Below, in pieces: positions 9,526 to 18,495 of a DNA stretch of 58,658 nt. The notes below the pieces were generated by a model. That model did not search any database and was not told the origin of the DNA. It worked only from the letters and a program-made list of their open reading frames with translations. Numbering within the stretch: the first letter of the stretch is position 1; each line of letters starts with the position of its first letter. A program made the position numbers and the translations under genes. The stretch comes from Comamonadaceae bacterium 2PF. GTDB taxonomy: Bacteria > Pseudomonadota > Gammaproteobacteria > Burkholderiales > Burkholderiaceae_C. The DNA lies in NCBI GenBank assembly GCA_005502875.1, contig SCMV01000024.1, forward strand, positions 1 through 58,658, given 5' to 3'.

Positions 9526-9651
9526 CACCGCTGAGCGGCGCATGCCGACCGCTCGTCCCCAGCCCTGCGGGTTCCCCCGCGAATCAGCCGTGTTTTCCGC
9601 TCACCTCCCCCGCAAGCGAGGGATCATGGAAAACGACAGGAGCGTGACTGG

Positions 9652-10128
9652 TCAGCCCTCGTCGACCGATCCCTTGCGGGCCTTGCCCGTTTCCTTGATC
9701 GCAGCCACGAACTCGTTGACGTCGTCAAAGCTGCGGTAGACCGACGCGAAGCGCACGTAGGCCACCTTGTCGAGCTTGCGCAGCTCGCGCATCACGGCCT
9801 CGCCCAGCCAGGTCGAGTCCACTTCCTTCTCGCCCGACTGCCGCAAGCGAGCCTCGATGGCTTCTAGCGCTGTCTCCAGCGCCTCGGCGCTGACCGGGCG
9901 CTTGCGCAGCGCCAGCATCATCGAGCCCTTGAGCTTGGCGCGCTCGTAGTCGGTGCGCCGGCCATCGCGCTTGACGATGGCCGGCAACTCGATTTCAGCG
10001 CGCTCGTAGGTGGTGAAGCGCTTGTCGCAACTGCCGCACTTGCGCCGACGACGGATGCTGTCGCCTTCGTCGGAGTCCCGGGTCTCGACGACCTGGGTTT
10101 CGAGGTGCCCGCAGAAGGGACAGCGCAT
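9652..10128 (-). CDS. nrdR: Transcriptional repressor NrdR
   Basis: 158 residues, the usual NrdR length. The N-terminal zinc ribbon has cysteines at 3, 6, 31 and 34 (CPFC and CGSC), with the family phrase [14 protein letters not shown] between. An ATP-cone domain fills about residues 49-139. NrdR binds ATP/dATP and represses ribonucleotide reductase genes at NrdR boxes. It follows glyA by 7 bases, so the two are probably cotranscribed, an arrangement common in Burkholderiales. Confidence 0.96.
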   Translation of the reverse strand: MRCPFCGHLETQVVETRDSDEGDSIRRRRKCGSCDKRFTTYERAEIELPAIVKRDGRRTDYERAKLKGSMMLALRKRPVSAEALETALEAIEARLRQSGEKEVDSTWLGEAVMRELRKLDKVAYVRFASVYRSFDDVNEFVAAIKETGKARKGSVDEG

Positions 10129-10135
10129 CGACGGC

Positions 10136-11386
10136 TCAGCGGTAGACCGGGAACTGGCGGGTCAGGGCCGAAACCTGCTCGCGCACGCGGGCGAGGTTGG
10201 CTTCGTCGTGCGGGTTGTCCAGCACGTCGGCGATCAGGTTGCCGACGATGACGGCCTGCTCTTCCTTGAAACCACGCGTGGTCATGGCGGGCGAGCCCAG
10301 GCGGATGCCGCTGGTGACCATCGGCTTTTGCGGGTCGTTGGGGATGCCGTTCTTGTTGCAGGTGATGTGCGCGGCGCCCAGGATGGCTTCGGCTTCCTTG
10401 CCCGTCAGGTTCTTGGGGCGCAGGTCCACCAGCATCACGTGGCTCTCGGTGCGACCGCTGACGATGCGCAGACCACGCTTGGTCAGCGTCTCGGCCAGGG
10501 CCGCGGCGTTCTTGACCACTTGCTGCTGGTAGGCCTTGAACTCGGGCGACAGGGCTTCCTTGAAGGCCACGGCCTTGCCGGCGATGACGTGCATCAGCGG
10601 GCCGCCCTGGATGCCAGGGAAGATGGCCGAGTTGATCTTCTTGGCGATGTCTTCGTTGTTGCTCAGCACGATGCCGCCACGCGGGCCGCGCAGGCTCTTG
10701 TGGGTGGTCGAGGTGACCACGTCAGCGAAGGGCACGGGGTTGGGGTAGACGCCCGCAGCGATCAGGCCGGCGTAGTGGGCCATGTCGACCATGAAGTAGG
10801 CGCCGACTTCCTTGGCGATCTTGGCGAAGCGCTCGAAGTCGATGCGCAGCGCAAAGGCCGAAGCGCCAGCGATGATCAGCTTGGGCTTGTGCTCACGAGC
10901 CAGGGCTTCCATCTTGTCGTAGTCGATGTTTTCCTGGGCGTCCAGGCCGTAGGACACGACCTTGAACCACTTGCCCGACATGTTGAGCTGCATGCCGTGG
11001 GTCAGGTGACCGCCTTCGGCCAGGCTCATGCCCATGATGGTGTCGCCGGGCTGCAGCAGCGCGAAGAACACCGACTGGTTGGCTTGCGAGCCGGAGTTGG
11101 CCTGCACGTTGGCGAAGTTGGCGCCGAACAGTTGCTTGAGGCGGTCGATGGCCAGTTGCTCGACGACGTCGACGTTCTCGCAACCACCGTAGTAGCGCTT
11201 GCCGGGGTAGCCCTCGGCGTACTTGTTGGTCAGCTGGGAGCCTTGGGCTTCCATGACGGCCGGCGAGGTGTAGTTCTCGGAGGCGATCAGCTCGATGTGG
11301 TCTTCCTGACGCTGGTTTTCGGCCTGGATGGCGGCGAACAGCTCGGGGTCGACGTTGGCGATGGTGGATTGAGCGCGAACGAACAT
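10136..11386 (-). CDS. glyA: Serine hydroxymethyltransferase
   Basis: 416 residues, full length. It converts serine and tetrahydrofolate to glycine and 5,10-methylene-tetrahydrofolate in the cytoplasm. The PLP lysine is in [13 protein letters not shown] (Lys 230), and other family phrases such as [10 protein letters not shown] and [15 protein letters not shown] are intact. The ATG at 11386 starts the conserved protein (MFVRAQSTI); upstream in-frame codons lie inside the leader. The leader contains a ZTP riboswitch and a strong hairpin, so expression should rise when ZTP signals folate shortage. nrdR lies 7 bases downstream. Confidence 0.97.
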   Translation of the reverse strand: MFVRAQSTIANVDPELFAAIQAENQRQEDHIELIASENYTSPAVMEAQGSQLTNKYAEGYPGKRYYGGCENVDVVEQLAIDRLKQLFGANFANVQANSGSQANQSVFFALLQPGDTIMGMSLAEGGHLTHGMQLNMSGKWFKVVSYGLDAQENIDYDKMEALAREHKPKLIIAGASAFALRIDFERFAKIAKEVGAYFMVDMAHYAGLIAAGVYPNPVPFADVVTSTTHKSLRGPRGGIVLSNNEDIAKKINSAIFPGIQGGPLMHVIAGKAVAFKEALSPEFKAYQQQVVKNAAALAETLTKRGLRIVSGRTESHVMLVDLRPKNLTGKEAEAILGAAHITCNKNGIPNDPQKPMVTSGIRLGSPAMTTRGFKEEQAVIVGNLIADVLDNPHDEANLARVREQVSALTRQFPVYR

Positions 11387-11418
11387 GGGCAGTCTCTTCA
11401 AGACGGTTGATGACCTGC

Positions 11419-11440
11419 CACCCACCAGGGACGGTGGGTG
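11419..11440 (-). promoter_or_regulatory. Hairpin in the glyA leader (likely expression platform)
   Basis: A perfect 8-bp stem, CACCCACC paired with GGTGGGTG around a six-base loop, lies between the ZTP aptamer and the glyA start. There is no long T run after it, so it may act on translation or as part of a switching helix rather than as a simple terminator. Confidence 0.6.
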
Positions 11441-11445
11441 ATGAA

Positions 11446-11572
11446 GGCTGCCCAGGCGAACGGCTGGAACGACATCGTCCTTGACCTTCGGTCACGACGG
11501 CATCGGCTGCGCTTCCCGGTGGTTCACCACCTCAGGCCGCTGAATGCGGCCATCTATCGCCAGTCGCGCAGA
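11446..11572 (-). promoter_or_regulatory. ZTP (pfl-motif) riboswitch upstream of glyA
   Basis: Read on the minus strand, the leader contains the conserved blocks of the pfl/ZTP aptamer in order: GACTGGCG (558-565 of the 11,000s), GAACCACCGGGAAGCG (510-525) and CGCCTGGGCA (449-458), separated by variable stems. ZTP riboswitches sense the purine intermediate ZTP/ZMP that builds up when 10-formyl-tetrahydrofolate is short, and they commonly control glyA, purH and folate genes. Position and orientation directly before glyA match this. The identification is by eye, not from a covariance model. Confidence 0.85.
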
Positions 11573-11578
11573 CATTGG

Positions 11579-11584
11579 ATTGTA
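11579..11584 (-). promoter_or_regulatory. Candidate -10 element of the glyA-nrdR promoter
   Basis: TACAAT on the minus strand lies about 7 bases before the expected 5' end of the ZTP aptamer. No strong -35 element is visible at the proper spacing. Confidence 0.45.
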
Positions 11585-11677
11585 GCGGAGGCCGCAAAGG
11601 CCTGCATGACAGCCCCTGCGCCGATCAGCCCCACACACCGGGGGCCGACGCCATGAGCGCTCACGGCCCTCCAGCGA

Positions 11678-12697
11678 TCAACGGCCAGACAGCGGCTGGG
11701 TCAGCAGTGCCACCTGTTCGGTCGATCGGGCGGGGGCATGGTGAGGTGCGGCCTCGCCAGCCGAAGGCACGGTCTGGGCAGGCTCGGCGGCTTCCAGGGT
11801 GTGACCACCCGCGGCGGCACCCGATGCAGCCTGAGGTGCAGCGACCTGAACGGTGCTCGGCACACTGGCCTGGGGCAAGCTGACGTTGAAAGCCACCTTC
11901 TGGCCCGAGGCCACCTGGCGCAGGTAGGCGGCTTCGGCCAGCACCTTGGCGCCATAACCACCGTCATCGGCCAGGTTGGCCGCCCCCACGTAGTGCTTCA
12001 GGCCGCCGGCCACGCTGCCAGCGCGGCGGATGCAGTCCTGCAGCACCTGCACGCCCACGCGCAGGTTGGTCACGGGGTCAAAGGCCGCGTTCTGGCCGCC
12101 AAAGATGGCGTACTTGTCGTGGTGCACACGCGTCATGACCTGCATCAGGCCTTGCGCACCCACATGGCTTTGCGCAAATGGGTTGAAGCTGGACTCAACG
12201 GCCATCACGGCCAGCAGCAGCGTCGGATCCAGGCCAGCACGTTGCCCCAAGGCCCAAGCCTCCTGCACCAGGCGGCTGACCGGTTCGGGCGCAACGCTGT
12301 AGCGACGAGCGATCCAGTGGGCCACCGCAGCTTGCTGCCGACTGAGTTCAGCGGGGTTGGTGGCAGTGGCGCGCTGGATGGCCTCGGGCTCGGCCATGGC
12401 CAGCAGGATGTCGGGCGCATTGTCTGCGCCGCCCTCGGCACGCTGGATGGCGCGGGCAGACAACCACGAGAGGGCCTGGTCTTCCAGGCCATGCCGCAGG
12501 TCCGGGCGCCCCGCCAGGAAACCGACCACCACGACAGCCACCAGGCCGACGGCAGCCAGCACATGGTGGCTCGCGTGACGCAGCCCCCCCAGGACGTCCG
12601 AGGCGACAACGCCCAGGACCTCGCCGATGCGGGCGGCGGGGTTCGACGCGGTCGGGGCAACCAGGGGCGCCTCGGCAGCACGTTCAAACGTAGACAT
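11678..12697 (-). CDS. Lytic transglycosylase, SLT domain, membrane-anchored
   Basis: 339 residues. A single transmembrane segment (about 44-62) anchors the protein in the inner membrane with the rest in the periplasm. The SLT/goose-lysozyme-like domain covers about 145-260, with the catalytic glutamate Glu 168 in AVMAVESSFNP, the motif GAQGLMQVM, and the helix NLRVGVQVL. The C-terminal 60 residues are low-complexity Ala/Pro/Thr. It would cleave the glycan strands of peptidoglycan. The start at 12697 is preceded by AGGAAAGGA; the frame upstream is a structured leader of about 250 bases. Confidence 0.88.
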   Translation of the reverse strand: MSTFERAAEAPLVAPTASNPAARIGEVLGVVASDVLGGLRHASHHVLAAVGLVAVVVVGFLAGRPDLRHGLEDQALSWLSARAIQRAEGGADNAPDILLAMAEPEAIQRATATNPAELSRQQAAVAHWIARRYSVAPEPVSRLVQEAWALGQRAGLDPTLLLAVMAVESSFNPFAQSHVGAQGLMQVMTRVHHDKYAIFGGQNAAFDPVTNLRVGVQVLQDCIRRAGSVAGGLKHYVGAANLADDGGYGAKVLAEAAYLRQVASGQKVAFNVSLPQASVPSTVQVAAPQAASGAAAGGHTLEAAEPAQTVPSAGEAAPHHAPARSTEQVALLTQPLSGR

Positions 12698-13014
12698 GAC
12701 TATCCTTTCCTCACCCCGTTGGCCGCATGGGCTGGCTGCCATGAAGCAGCCTGCGCAACCAGGTCGGCGGTGATAATCGCCCCGGCTTCGAGGCTGCAGG
12801 CGGTCGCATGGCGACCATGGGCCTGACCTCGAAAAGGGTGCCAAGCCACTTGGGCAACACCCGGCAATCTCAAGGACCGGAGCTGACGAGGATGCCCAGA
12901 GGCACCCAGGGTTAACCCGGAAAAAATCGGTTCCGGGATCGACGGGGCGGATTCTAGGCAGCCTTGAAATAACCAGTCAAGCATAAAGAACCACTTCCTT
13001 ATTACTCTCAGAGC
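12698..13014. other. Divergent intergenic region with a long structured leader
   Basis: The 317 bases between the transglycosylase and ubiD hold no gene. A minus-strand promoter (12951-12980) would give the transglycosylase mRNA a leader of about 245 bases, much of it able to pair: a 7-bp stem CCCGGAA/TTCCGGG at 12916-12937 and several GC-rich segments after it. No known riboswitch class was recognised. ubiD must have its promoter in the right-hand end, but no convincing one was found. Confidence 0.5.
12951..12980 (-). promoter_or_regulatory. Candidate promoter of the lytic transglycosylase gene
   Basis: On the minus strand TTGACT (12975-12980) and TAGAAT (12951-12956) are 18 bases apart, a near-consensus sigma-70 promoter. 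Confidence 0.6.
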
Positions 13015-14601
13015 ATGAAATACCGAGATTTGCGGGACTTTGTGGCAGGCCTCACCCGTGAGGGGGAACTCAAGCGCATCGGCGACCCGGTGTCGGTCCA
13101 CCTGGACATGACCGCCTTGTGCGACCGCGTCCTGAGGGCTGGCGGCCCCGCCCTCTGGTTTGAAAAGCCCGTCGGCAAGCTGGATCTGCAAGGGCGCCCT
13201 GCGCGCACGCACACCACGCCGGTGCTCGCCAACCTCTTTGGCACCCCCAAGCGAGTGGCCCTGGGGATGGGGGCATCTGACGTCAGCGAGCTGCGCGACA
13301 TCGGCCGGCTGCTCGCCAGCCTGAAAGAACCCGAGCCGCCCAAAGGGTTGAAAGACGCCGGCAAGCTGCTGCACATGGCCAAGGCCCTGTGGGACATGAA
13401 GCCCACGAACGTGCGCCGCGCCGACTGCCAGGCCGTCGTGCGAGAAGGCAGCGACGTCGACCTGACCGAGCTGCCCATCCAGCATTGCTGGCCCGACGAC
13501 GCCGCACCGCTGCTGACCTGGGGCCTGGTCGTCACCCGTGGCCCTCAAAGCGTGCCCAACCCTCGCCGACGCCAGAACCTGGGCATCTACCGCCAGCAGC
13601 TCATCGGCAAGCGCCAGCTCATCATGCGCTGGCTGACCCACCGAGGCGGCGCGCTCGACTTCCGCGAGTTCGCGCTGGCCAACCCGGGCCAGCCCTTCCC
13701 CATCGCCGTGGCCTGCGGGGCCGACCCGGCCACCATCCTGGGTGCCGTCACCCCCGTGCCCGACACCTTGGGCGAGTACCAGTTCGCCGGCCTGCTGCGC
13801 GGCAGCCGCACCGAGGTCGCTGACACCTCCGTGGGCGAAGGCGAGCACCGCCTGCAGGTGCCGGCCTCGGCCGAGTTCGTGCTGGAGGGGCACATCCCCA
13901 CGGCGCCGGCCGGCTACCAGGGCGTGAGCGAGCACGGCGTGCCACTCAAAGAGAAGAACGGCTACCTGCACGCGCTGGAAGGCCCCTACGGCGACCACAC
14001 CGGCTATTACAACGAGCAGGACTGGTTCCCCGTCTTCGAAGTCAAGCGCCTGACGAACCGCGAAGACCCGGTCTACCACTCCACCTACACCGGCAAGCCG
14101 CCGGACGAGCCTGCCGTGCTGGGCGTGGCGCTCAACGAGGTCTTCGTGCCCATCCTGCAAAAGCAGTTCCCCGAGATCGTCGACTTCTACCTGCCACCCG
14201 AGGGCTGCAGCTACCGGATGGCCATCATCAGCATGAAGAAGGCCTACGCGGGCCACAGCAAGCGCCTGATGTTCGGCCTGTGGAGCTTCCTGCGCCAGTT
14301 CATGTACACCAAGTTCATCGTCATCGTCGACGACGACGTGGACATCCGCAACTGGCAGGAAGTCATCTGGGCCATCACCACCCGCATGGACCCGGTGCGC
14401 GACACCACCCTGGTCGATCACACCCCGATCGACTACCTGGACTTCGCCTCGCCGGTCAGCGGCCTGGGCGGCAAGATGGGCCTGGACGCCACCAACAAGT
14501 GGCCGGGCGAGACCGACCGCGAATGGGGCCGCGTCATCACCATGCCCAAGGACGTGACCGACCGGGTCGAAGGCCTGGTGGTGCGCATCCTGGGCGCCTG
14601 A
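13015..14601 (+). CDS. ubiD: 4-hydroxy-3-polyprenylbenzoate decarboxylase UbiD
   Basis: 528 residues, slightly longer than E. coli UbiD (497). It removes the carboxyl group from the prenylated 4-hydroxybenzoate ring in ubiquinone synthesis, using prenylated FMN made by UbiX. Family phrases run through the protein: [10 protein letters not shown] at the start, [32 protein letters not shown], and a C-terminal [11 protein letters not shown]. The gene stands alone, divergent from the transglycosylase gene. The start is the only ATG that fits the family N-terminus. Confidence 0.96.
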   Translation: MKYRDLRDFVAGLTREGELKRIGDPVSVHLDMTALCDRVLRAGGPALWFEKPVGKLDLQGRPARTHTTPVLANLFGTPKRVALGMGASDVSELRDIGRLLASLKEPEPPKGLKDAGKLLHMAKALWDMKPTNVRRADCQAVVREGSDVDLTELPIQHCWPDDAAPLLTWGLVVTRGPQSVPNPRRRQNLGIYRQQLIGKRQLIMRWLTHRGGALDFREFALANPGQPFPIAVACGADPATILGAVTPVPDTLGEYQFAGLLRGSRTEVADTSVGEGEHRLQVPASAEFVLEGHIPTAPAGYQGVSEHGVPLKEKNGYLHALEGPYGDHTGYYNEQDWFPVFEVKRLTNREDPVYHSTYTGKPPDEPAVLGVALNEVFVPILQKQFPEIVDFYLPPEGCSYRMAIISMKKAYAGHSKRLMFGLWSFLRQFMYTKFIVIVDDDVDIRNWQEVIWAITTRMDPVRDTTLVDHTPIDYLDFASPVSGLGGKMGLDATNKWPGETDREWGRVITMPKDVTDRVEGLVVRILGA

Positions 14602-14893
14602 ATCCCACGCGTCGAAGTGGAGGCTTTGTGAGACTTTTTTGACCCTGCTCACATCTCGGCGCGATCGGCCACTTGCCGCCAAACCGGTCCTGGATTAACC
14701 TGCAGTTGCCTGCCGAGAGCAGGTACCTCAAGCAGACGCAGTCCCTGCGTCTCGGGAAGTGGCAGACCTTGATCTCTGACGCTTTCCTGCGCGACCCTTG
14801 AGTCGCGTCGCCCCCGGCTCAGGCCGGGGGTTTTCGTTTCTGCGAGACTCTCAGCCATCGCCCTCGCGGGCTTGACCTTGATGGGTTCTCGAC
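14602..14893. other. Hairpin-rich gap between ubiD and msrA, possible small RNA
   Basis: No protein gene is seen. Between about 14690 and 14834 four stem-loops follow each other: CCTGC/GCAGG (14709-14723), AGACGCA/TGCGTCT (14734-14752), GCGAC/GTCGC (14791-14806), and the strong terminator at 14811-14834. A plus-strand small RNA ending at the terminator is possible, but no promoter was identified and it matches no RNA family recognised here; the region may simply be the ubiD 3' end. Confidence 0.35.
14811..14834 (+). terminator. Rho-independent terminator downstream of ubiD
   Basis: CCCCCGGC pairs with GCCGGGGG around a four-base loop and is followed by TTTT. Confidence 0.8.
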
Positions 14894-15463
14894 ATGAGCG
14901 ACGCTGCGACCGACACCCCCTCCTCCGCCCAGGAAGCCACTTTCGCTGGCGGCTGTTTCTGGTGCCTCGAAGCCGCCTTCAACCGATTGCAAGGCGTTTT
15001 GCAGGCCGAGTCCGGCTACAGCAATGGCGAGCACCCGAAGCCGGACTACGAGTCCGTGTGCACCGGACGAACGGGCCATGCCGAAGTCGTGCGGGTGCGC
15101 TTCGACCCGGCGCGCGTGAGTTACCAACAGCTGCTGGAGGTGTTCTTCTTCCTGCACGACCCGACCACGCTGAACCGCCAGGGCAACGACGTCGGCACGC
15201 AATACAGATCGGGCATCTACACGCACTCGACCGAGCAGGCCGAGCAAGCGCGCGCGCTGATCGAGCAACTCACCGCCAGCGGGGTGCACGCCTCGCCCAT
15301 CGTGACCGAGGTCATGCCGGTGCGGAACTACCACCCGGCAGAGGTCTATCACCAAGGCTACGTGGCACAGAACCCCTACCAGGGCTACTGCGCGGTGGTG
15401 GTGGCACCCAAGCTGGAGAAATTCCAGCGCACCTTCAGCGAACTGCTCAAATCAGAGGGCTGA
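14894..15463 (+). CDS. msrA: Peptide methionine (S)-S-oxide reductase
   Basis: 189 residues. It repairs oxidised methionine in proteins by reducing the S-form of methionine sulfoxide. The active-site motif GGCFWC is at residues 19-24 (catalytic Cys 21). Other family phrases are present: ESGYSNGE, YESVCTGRTGHAEV, QGNDVGTQYRSGIY and YHPAEVYHQGY. It is preceded by the terminator at 14811-14834. The ribosome site is weak. Confidence 0.96.
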   Translation: MSDAATDTPSSAQEATFAGGCFWCLEAAFNRLQGVLQAESGYSNGEHPKPDYESVCTGRTGHAEVVRVRFDPARVSYQQLLEVFFFLHDPTTLNRQGNDVGTQYRSGIYTHSTEQAEQARALIEQLTASGVHASPIVTEVMPVRNYHPAEVYHQGYVAQNPYQGYCAVVVAPKLEKFQRTFSELLKSEG

Positions 15464-15497
15464 TGAGCCCTTGGTCGCTGCCCCACAATGTGGGCCC

Positions 15498-17699
15498 ATG
15501 ACACACAGCCCGCCGCCCTTCACTGCCCAGGAAGCCAACCAGCTCATTGCCTTGTTCAGCGCGGGGCGCCATGCGGAACTCGAGTCACGGGCCAGGGAGT
15601 TCACCCGCCTGCACCCCGAGGTGGGCTTCATCTGGAAGGTCCTGGGGGTCGCGCTGATGGCCCAAAACAAGGACGGTGTGGCGGCCCTGAGCAAGGCTGC
15701 GGAGCTGATGCCACAGGACGCCGAGACCTGGAGCAACCTGGGCAACGCCCAGCGTGCCCAGGGCCTGCTGAGCCAGGCTGAAGAAAGCCACCGCCATGCG
15801 ATCGCGCTGGCCCCCACACAAGCCAGCCACGCCTACAACCTGGCGATCGCGCTCACTGACCAACACAAGCTGCCCGAAGCGGCCGAGGCCTATCGCCAGG
15901 CCATCGCCGCGAACCCCGCTTTCGCCGATGCCCATTTCAACCTGGGCATCTTGCAACAGAAGCTGCAGCAACTTGACGCCGCGGAGGCCAGCTTCAAGGC
16001 TGCTGTCCAGGCACAACCCGCCCACGCTCAGGCCTGGTGCAACCTGGGCGCCCTGCACGCCAGACGGGGCAGGCTGGACGAAGCACACGCGGCGCTCAAA
16101 CAGGCGATCAGGCTCGCCCCCGACATGGCCGACGCCCACCACAACCTGGGCAACGTCCACAAGGATGCCCTGCGCATGACGCAGGCACTCCAAGCCTTTG
16201 GAGAAGCCATCCGGCTGCAGCCAAGCCATGTGGATGCGCAACAGGGGATGGGGCAAGTGCTGGGCAAGCTGCGCCAGTACCAGGCTGCGATCGTCGCCTT
16301 GAAGCGCGCCATCGAAATCGATCCCAAGCACGTCGATGCCTGGATCGACCTGGGCAATGTGCACAAGGAGGTCGGGGACCTCGATGACGCCCTGGCCTGC
16401 TTCGAACACGCGGACCAGTTCGCGCCAGATCGGCTGGACGTGCTGAGCAACTGGCTGATGCTCAGCAACTACGCCAGCAGCGTGCCTCGTCAACGACGCA
16501 TCGAGCGCGCACGCCAATACGGCGATCGCGTGCGTGCCCAGGTCATCGACGCGCCTGTTCGCCCGCATCGCTGGGACCCGGAAAAGCCGCTGAGGGTTGG
16601 CCTGGTGTCCGGTGACCTCCGGCGCCACCCCGTGGGCTACTTCCTGGACACCGTGCTCCATGCCATCCAGGCGCAATCGGGCAACAGCCTCGCGCTGATC
16701 GGTTACCCCACACAAGGCCTGAGCGACGCTTTGACCCATCGCCTCAAGGCCTGCTGCACCGCCTGGCACCCCTTGGTCGGGCTGGACGACGCCACCGCCG
16801 CACGGCACATCTGCGACGACGACATCGACATCCTGATCGACCTCTCGGGCCACACCGCTCACACGCGGCTGTCTGTCTTCGCCTGGCGACCTGCGCCTGT
16901 TCAGGTCAGCTGGCTCGGCTATTTCGCCACCACAGGCCTTCCGGACATGGACCACTTCCTGTCCGACCCCTGGAGCACACCGGCCGAGCTGCAACAGGAC
17001 TTCACCGAGCGGCTGTGGCTGCTGCCCGAAACACGCCTGTGCTTCAGCCCGCCGGAGTCGGCACCGCCGGTGTCCGACCTGCCAGCAACACAACAGGGGC
17101 ACGTCACTTTCGGTTGCTTCAACAACCTCACCAAACTCAACGACGAAGTGCTGCAACTGTGGGCAGCCGTCATCCAGGGTGTGGCGGGCAGCCGGCTGTT
17201 TCTCAAGGCCCCCCAACTCGACGACGCACAGGTGCACGACCTCACCTTGCGGAGACTGCTCGCCCTGGGCATTGATCGCGACCGCCTGATCCTGGAAGGC
17301 AACTCACCGCGCGACGAATACCTGCGCGCCTATCACCGCGTGGACATCGGGCTCGACCCCTTCCCCTTCACCGGCGGCACCACCACCGCCGAAAGCTTGT
17401 GGATGGGCGTGCCCGTTCTGACCTTGCAAGGCGACTGCCTGGTGGCCCGCCAGGGCGTCAGCATGATGATGAACGTGGGGCTTGCGGAATGGGTTGCCAA
17501 TGATGCGCAGGCATACCGCGACAAAGCGATCGCCTTCGCGAGCGACCTGCCTGCCCTGAGCCGGCTTCGCGCCGGGCTGCGCGGACAAGCCAGCCGGTCA
17601 CCGCTGTTCGATGCCCCCCGGTTCGCGCGACACTTTCAGGAGGCCCTGCGAGGGATGTGGCGACAACGCTGCAGCGATGCAGCAAAGCCGAGGCCCTGA
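15498..17699 (+). CDS. TPR protein with O-GlcNAc transferase-like (GT41) domain
   Basis: 733 residues. The first half (about 35-335) is an array of about eight tetratricopeptide repeats with the pattern AWxNLGxxxxxxGxxxEAxxxxxxAIxLxP. The second half (about 360-733) is the glycosyltransferase-41 / OGT C-terminal region: LRVGLVSGDLRRHPVGYF, DILIDLSGHTAHTRL, PVQVSWLGYFATTG, TFGCFNNLTKLN and the donor-site region FPFTGGTTTAESLWMGVPV. Bacterial members transfer sugars to proteins such as flagellin or adhesins; the target here is unknown. The ATG at 15498 is preferred over an in-frame TTG at 15471, though the Shine-Dalgarno signal is poor. It starts 35 bases after msrA and converges with pdxH. Confidence 0.88.
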   Translation: MTHSPPPFTAQEANQLIALFSAGRHAELESRAREFTRLHPEVGFIWKVLGVALMAQNKDGVAALSKAAELMPQDAETWSNLGNAQRAQGLLSQAEESHRHAIALAPTQASHAYNLAIALTDQHKLPEAAEAYRQAIAANPAFADAHFNLGILQQKLQQLDAAEASFKAAVQAQPAHAQAWCNLGALHARRGRLDEAHAALKQAIRLAPDMADAHHNLGNVHKDALRMTQALQAFGEAIRLQPSHVDAQQGMGQVLGKLRQYQAAIVALKRAIEIDPKHVDAWIDLGNVHKEVGDLDDALACFEHADQFAPDRLDVLSNWLMLSNYASSVPRQRRIERARQYGDRVRAQVIDAPVRPHRWDPEKPLRVGLVSGDLRRHPVGYFLDTVLHAIQAQSGNSLALIGYPTQGLSDALTHRLKACCTAWHPLVGLDDATAARHICDDDIDILIDLSGHTAHTRLSVFAWRPAPVQVSWLGYFATTGLPDMDHFLSDPWSTPAELQQDFTERLWLLPETRLCFSPPESAPPVSDLPATQQGHVTFGCFNNLTKLNDEVLQLWAAVIQGVAGSRLFLKAPQLDDAQVHDLTLRRLLALGIDRDRLILEGNSPRDEYLRAYHRVDIGLDPFPFTGGTTTAESLWMGVPVLTLQGDCLVARQGVSMMMNVGLAEWVANDAQAYRDKAIAFASDLPALSRLRAGLRGQASRSPLFDAPRFARHFQEALRGMWRQRCSDAAKPRP

Positions 17700-17712
17700 G
17701 GACCACCCTGTT

Positions 17713-18363
17713 TCAAGGCGCCAGGCGTTGGCGCAACCAGGAGCCATCGGCCTGAAGCAGGTACTCGATGCGGTCATGCAGGCGAGACGGGCGCCCTTGC
17801 CAGAACTCCCAGCGGTCGGGCAACAAGCGATGCCCACCCCAATGAGCAGGGCGCGGCGGGTGCTCACCCCAGCGGGCCTGTTGCTCCGCCCAGGCCTGCT
17901 GCAGCGCCGCCCTGGAGGGCAGCACGCTGCTCTGCGGAGACGCCCAGGCACCGATCCGGGAGCCCAGGGGGCGCGCCATGAAGTACGCGTCAGACTCCTG
18001 CTCGCTGACCAGCTCCACCCGGCCTTCCACCCGAACCACGCGCTCCAATTCCGGCCAGAAGAACTGCACCGCAGCCACAGGTTGCCGGGCCAATTCCAGA
18101 CCCTTGCGGCTCTGGTAGTTGGTGAACCAGACCAACCCTCGCTCATCGGCCCCCTTGAGCAAGATGACACGGGTTGACGGACGCCCGTCCTGACCCACTG
18201 TGGCCAAGGTCATGGCATTGGGCTCCAGGGCCTTGGCCTTCACCGCCTCATCGAACCAATGGTGGAACTGCGCAACCGGGTCAGCCAAGACCTGGCCCTC
18301 GTCCAGCTCCGCTTGTTCGTAGCTCTTGCGCATCTGCGCCAAATCATGAGGTGTTTTGTCCAT
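17713..18363 (-). CDS. pdxH: Pyridoxine/pyridoxamine 5'-phosphate oxidase
   Basis: 216 residues, the normal length. It oxidises pyridoxine or pyridoxamine phosphate to pyridoxal phosphate with FMN. Family phrases: [68 protein letters not shown], and the C-terminal [15 protein letters not shown]. It converges on the TPR gene with only 13 bases between stops and no clear terminator there. Confidence 0.96.
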   Translation of the reverse strand: MDKTPHDLAQMRKSYEQAELDEGQVLADPVAQFHHWFDEAVKAKALEPNAMTLATVGQDGRPSTRVILLKGADERGLVWFTNYQSRKGLELARQPVAAVQFFWPELERVVRVEGRVELVSEQESDAYFMARPLGSRIGAWASPQSSVLPSRAALQQAWAEQQARWGEHPPRPAHWGGHRLLPDRWEFWQGRPSRLHDRIEYLLQADGSWLRQRLAP

Positions 18364-18495
18364 GGTCCGAGTATCGGTGCTTTGGATTGATGCCTGAAAT
18401 GACTCAAATCAATTCAGCACACGGGTATGCCCCTAAGTGAAGCTTCCCTGGTTGCTGCGGCGCACCAGTTTCACACTTGGGAAAGGGAAGAACAA

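Noticed and set aside
10010..11410. Plus-strand open frame opposite glyA
   Set aside because: It is the reverse shadow of a conserved enzyme and has no ribosome site.
12698..12956. Cyclic-di-AMP (ydaO) or cyclic-di-GMP riboswitch in the transglycosylase leader
   Set aside because: The conserved core sequences of these classes are not present; only generic hairpins are seen.
12700..14682. Large minus-strand open frame opposite ubiD
   Set aside because: It is antisense to ubiD, which is intact and recognised along its whole length.
14602..14893. 6S RNA or tmRNA gene between ubiD and msrA
   Set aside because: The large bulged single-hairpin form of 6S RNA and the tRNA-like ends of tmRNA are absent.
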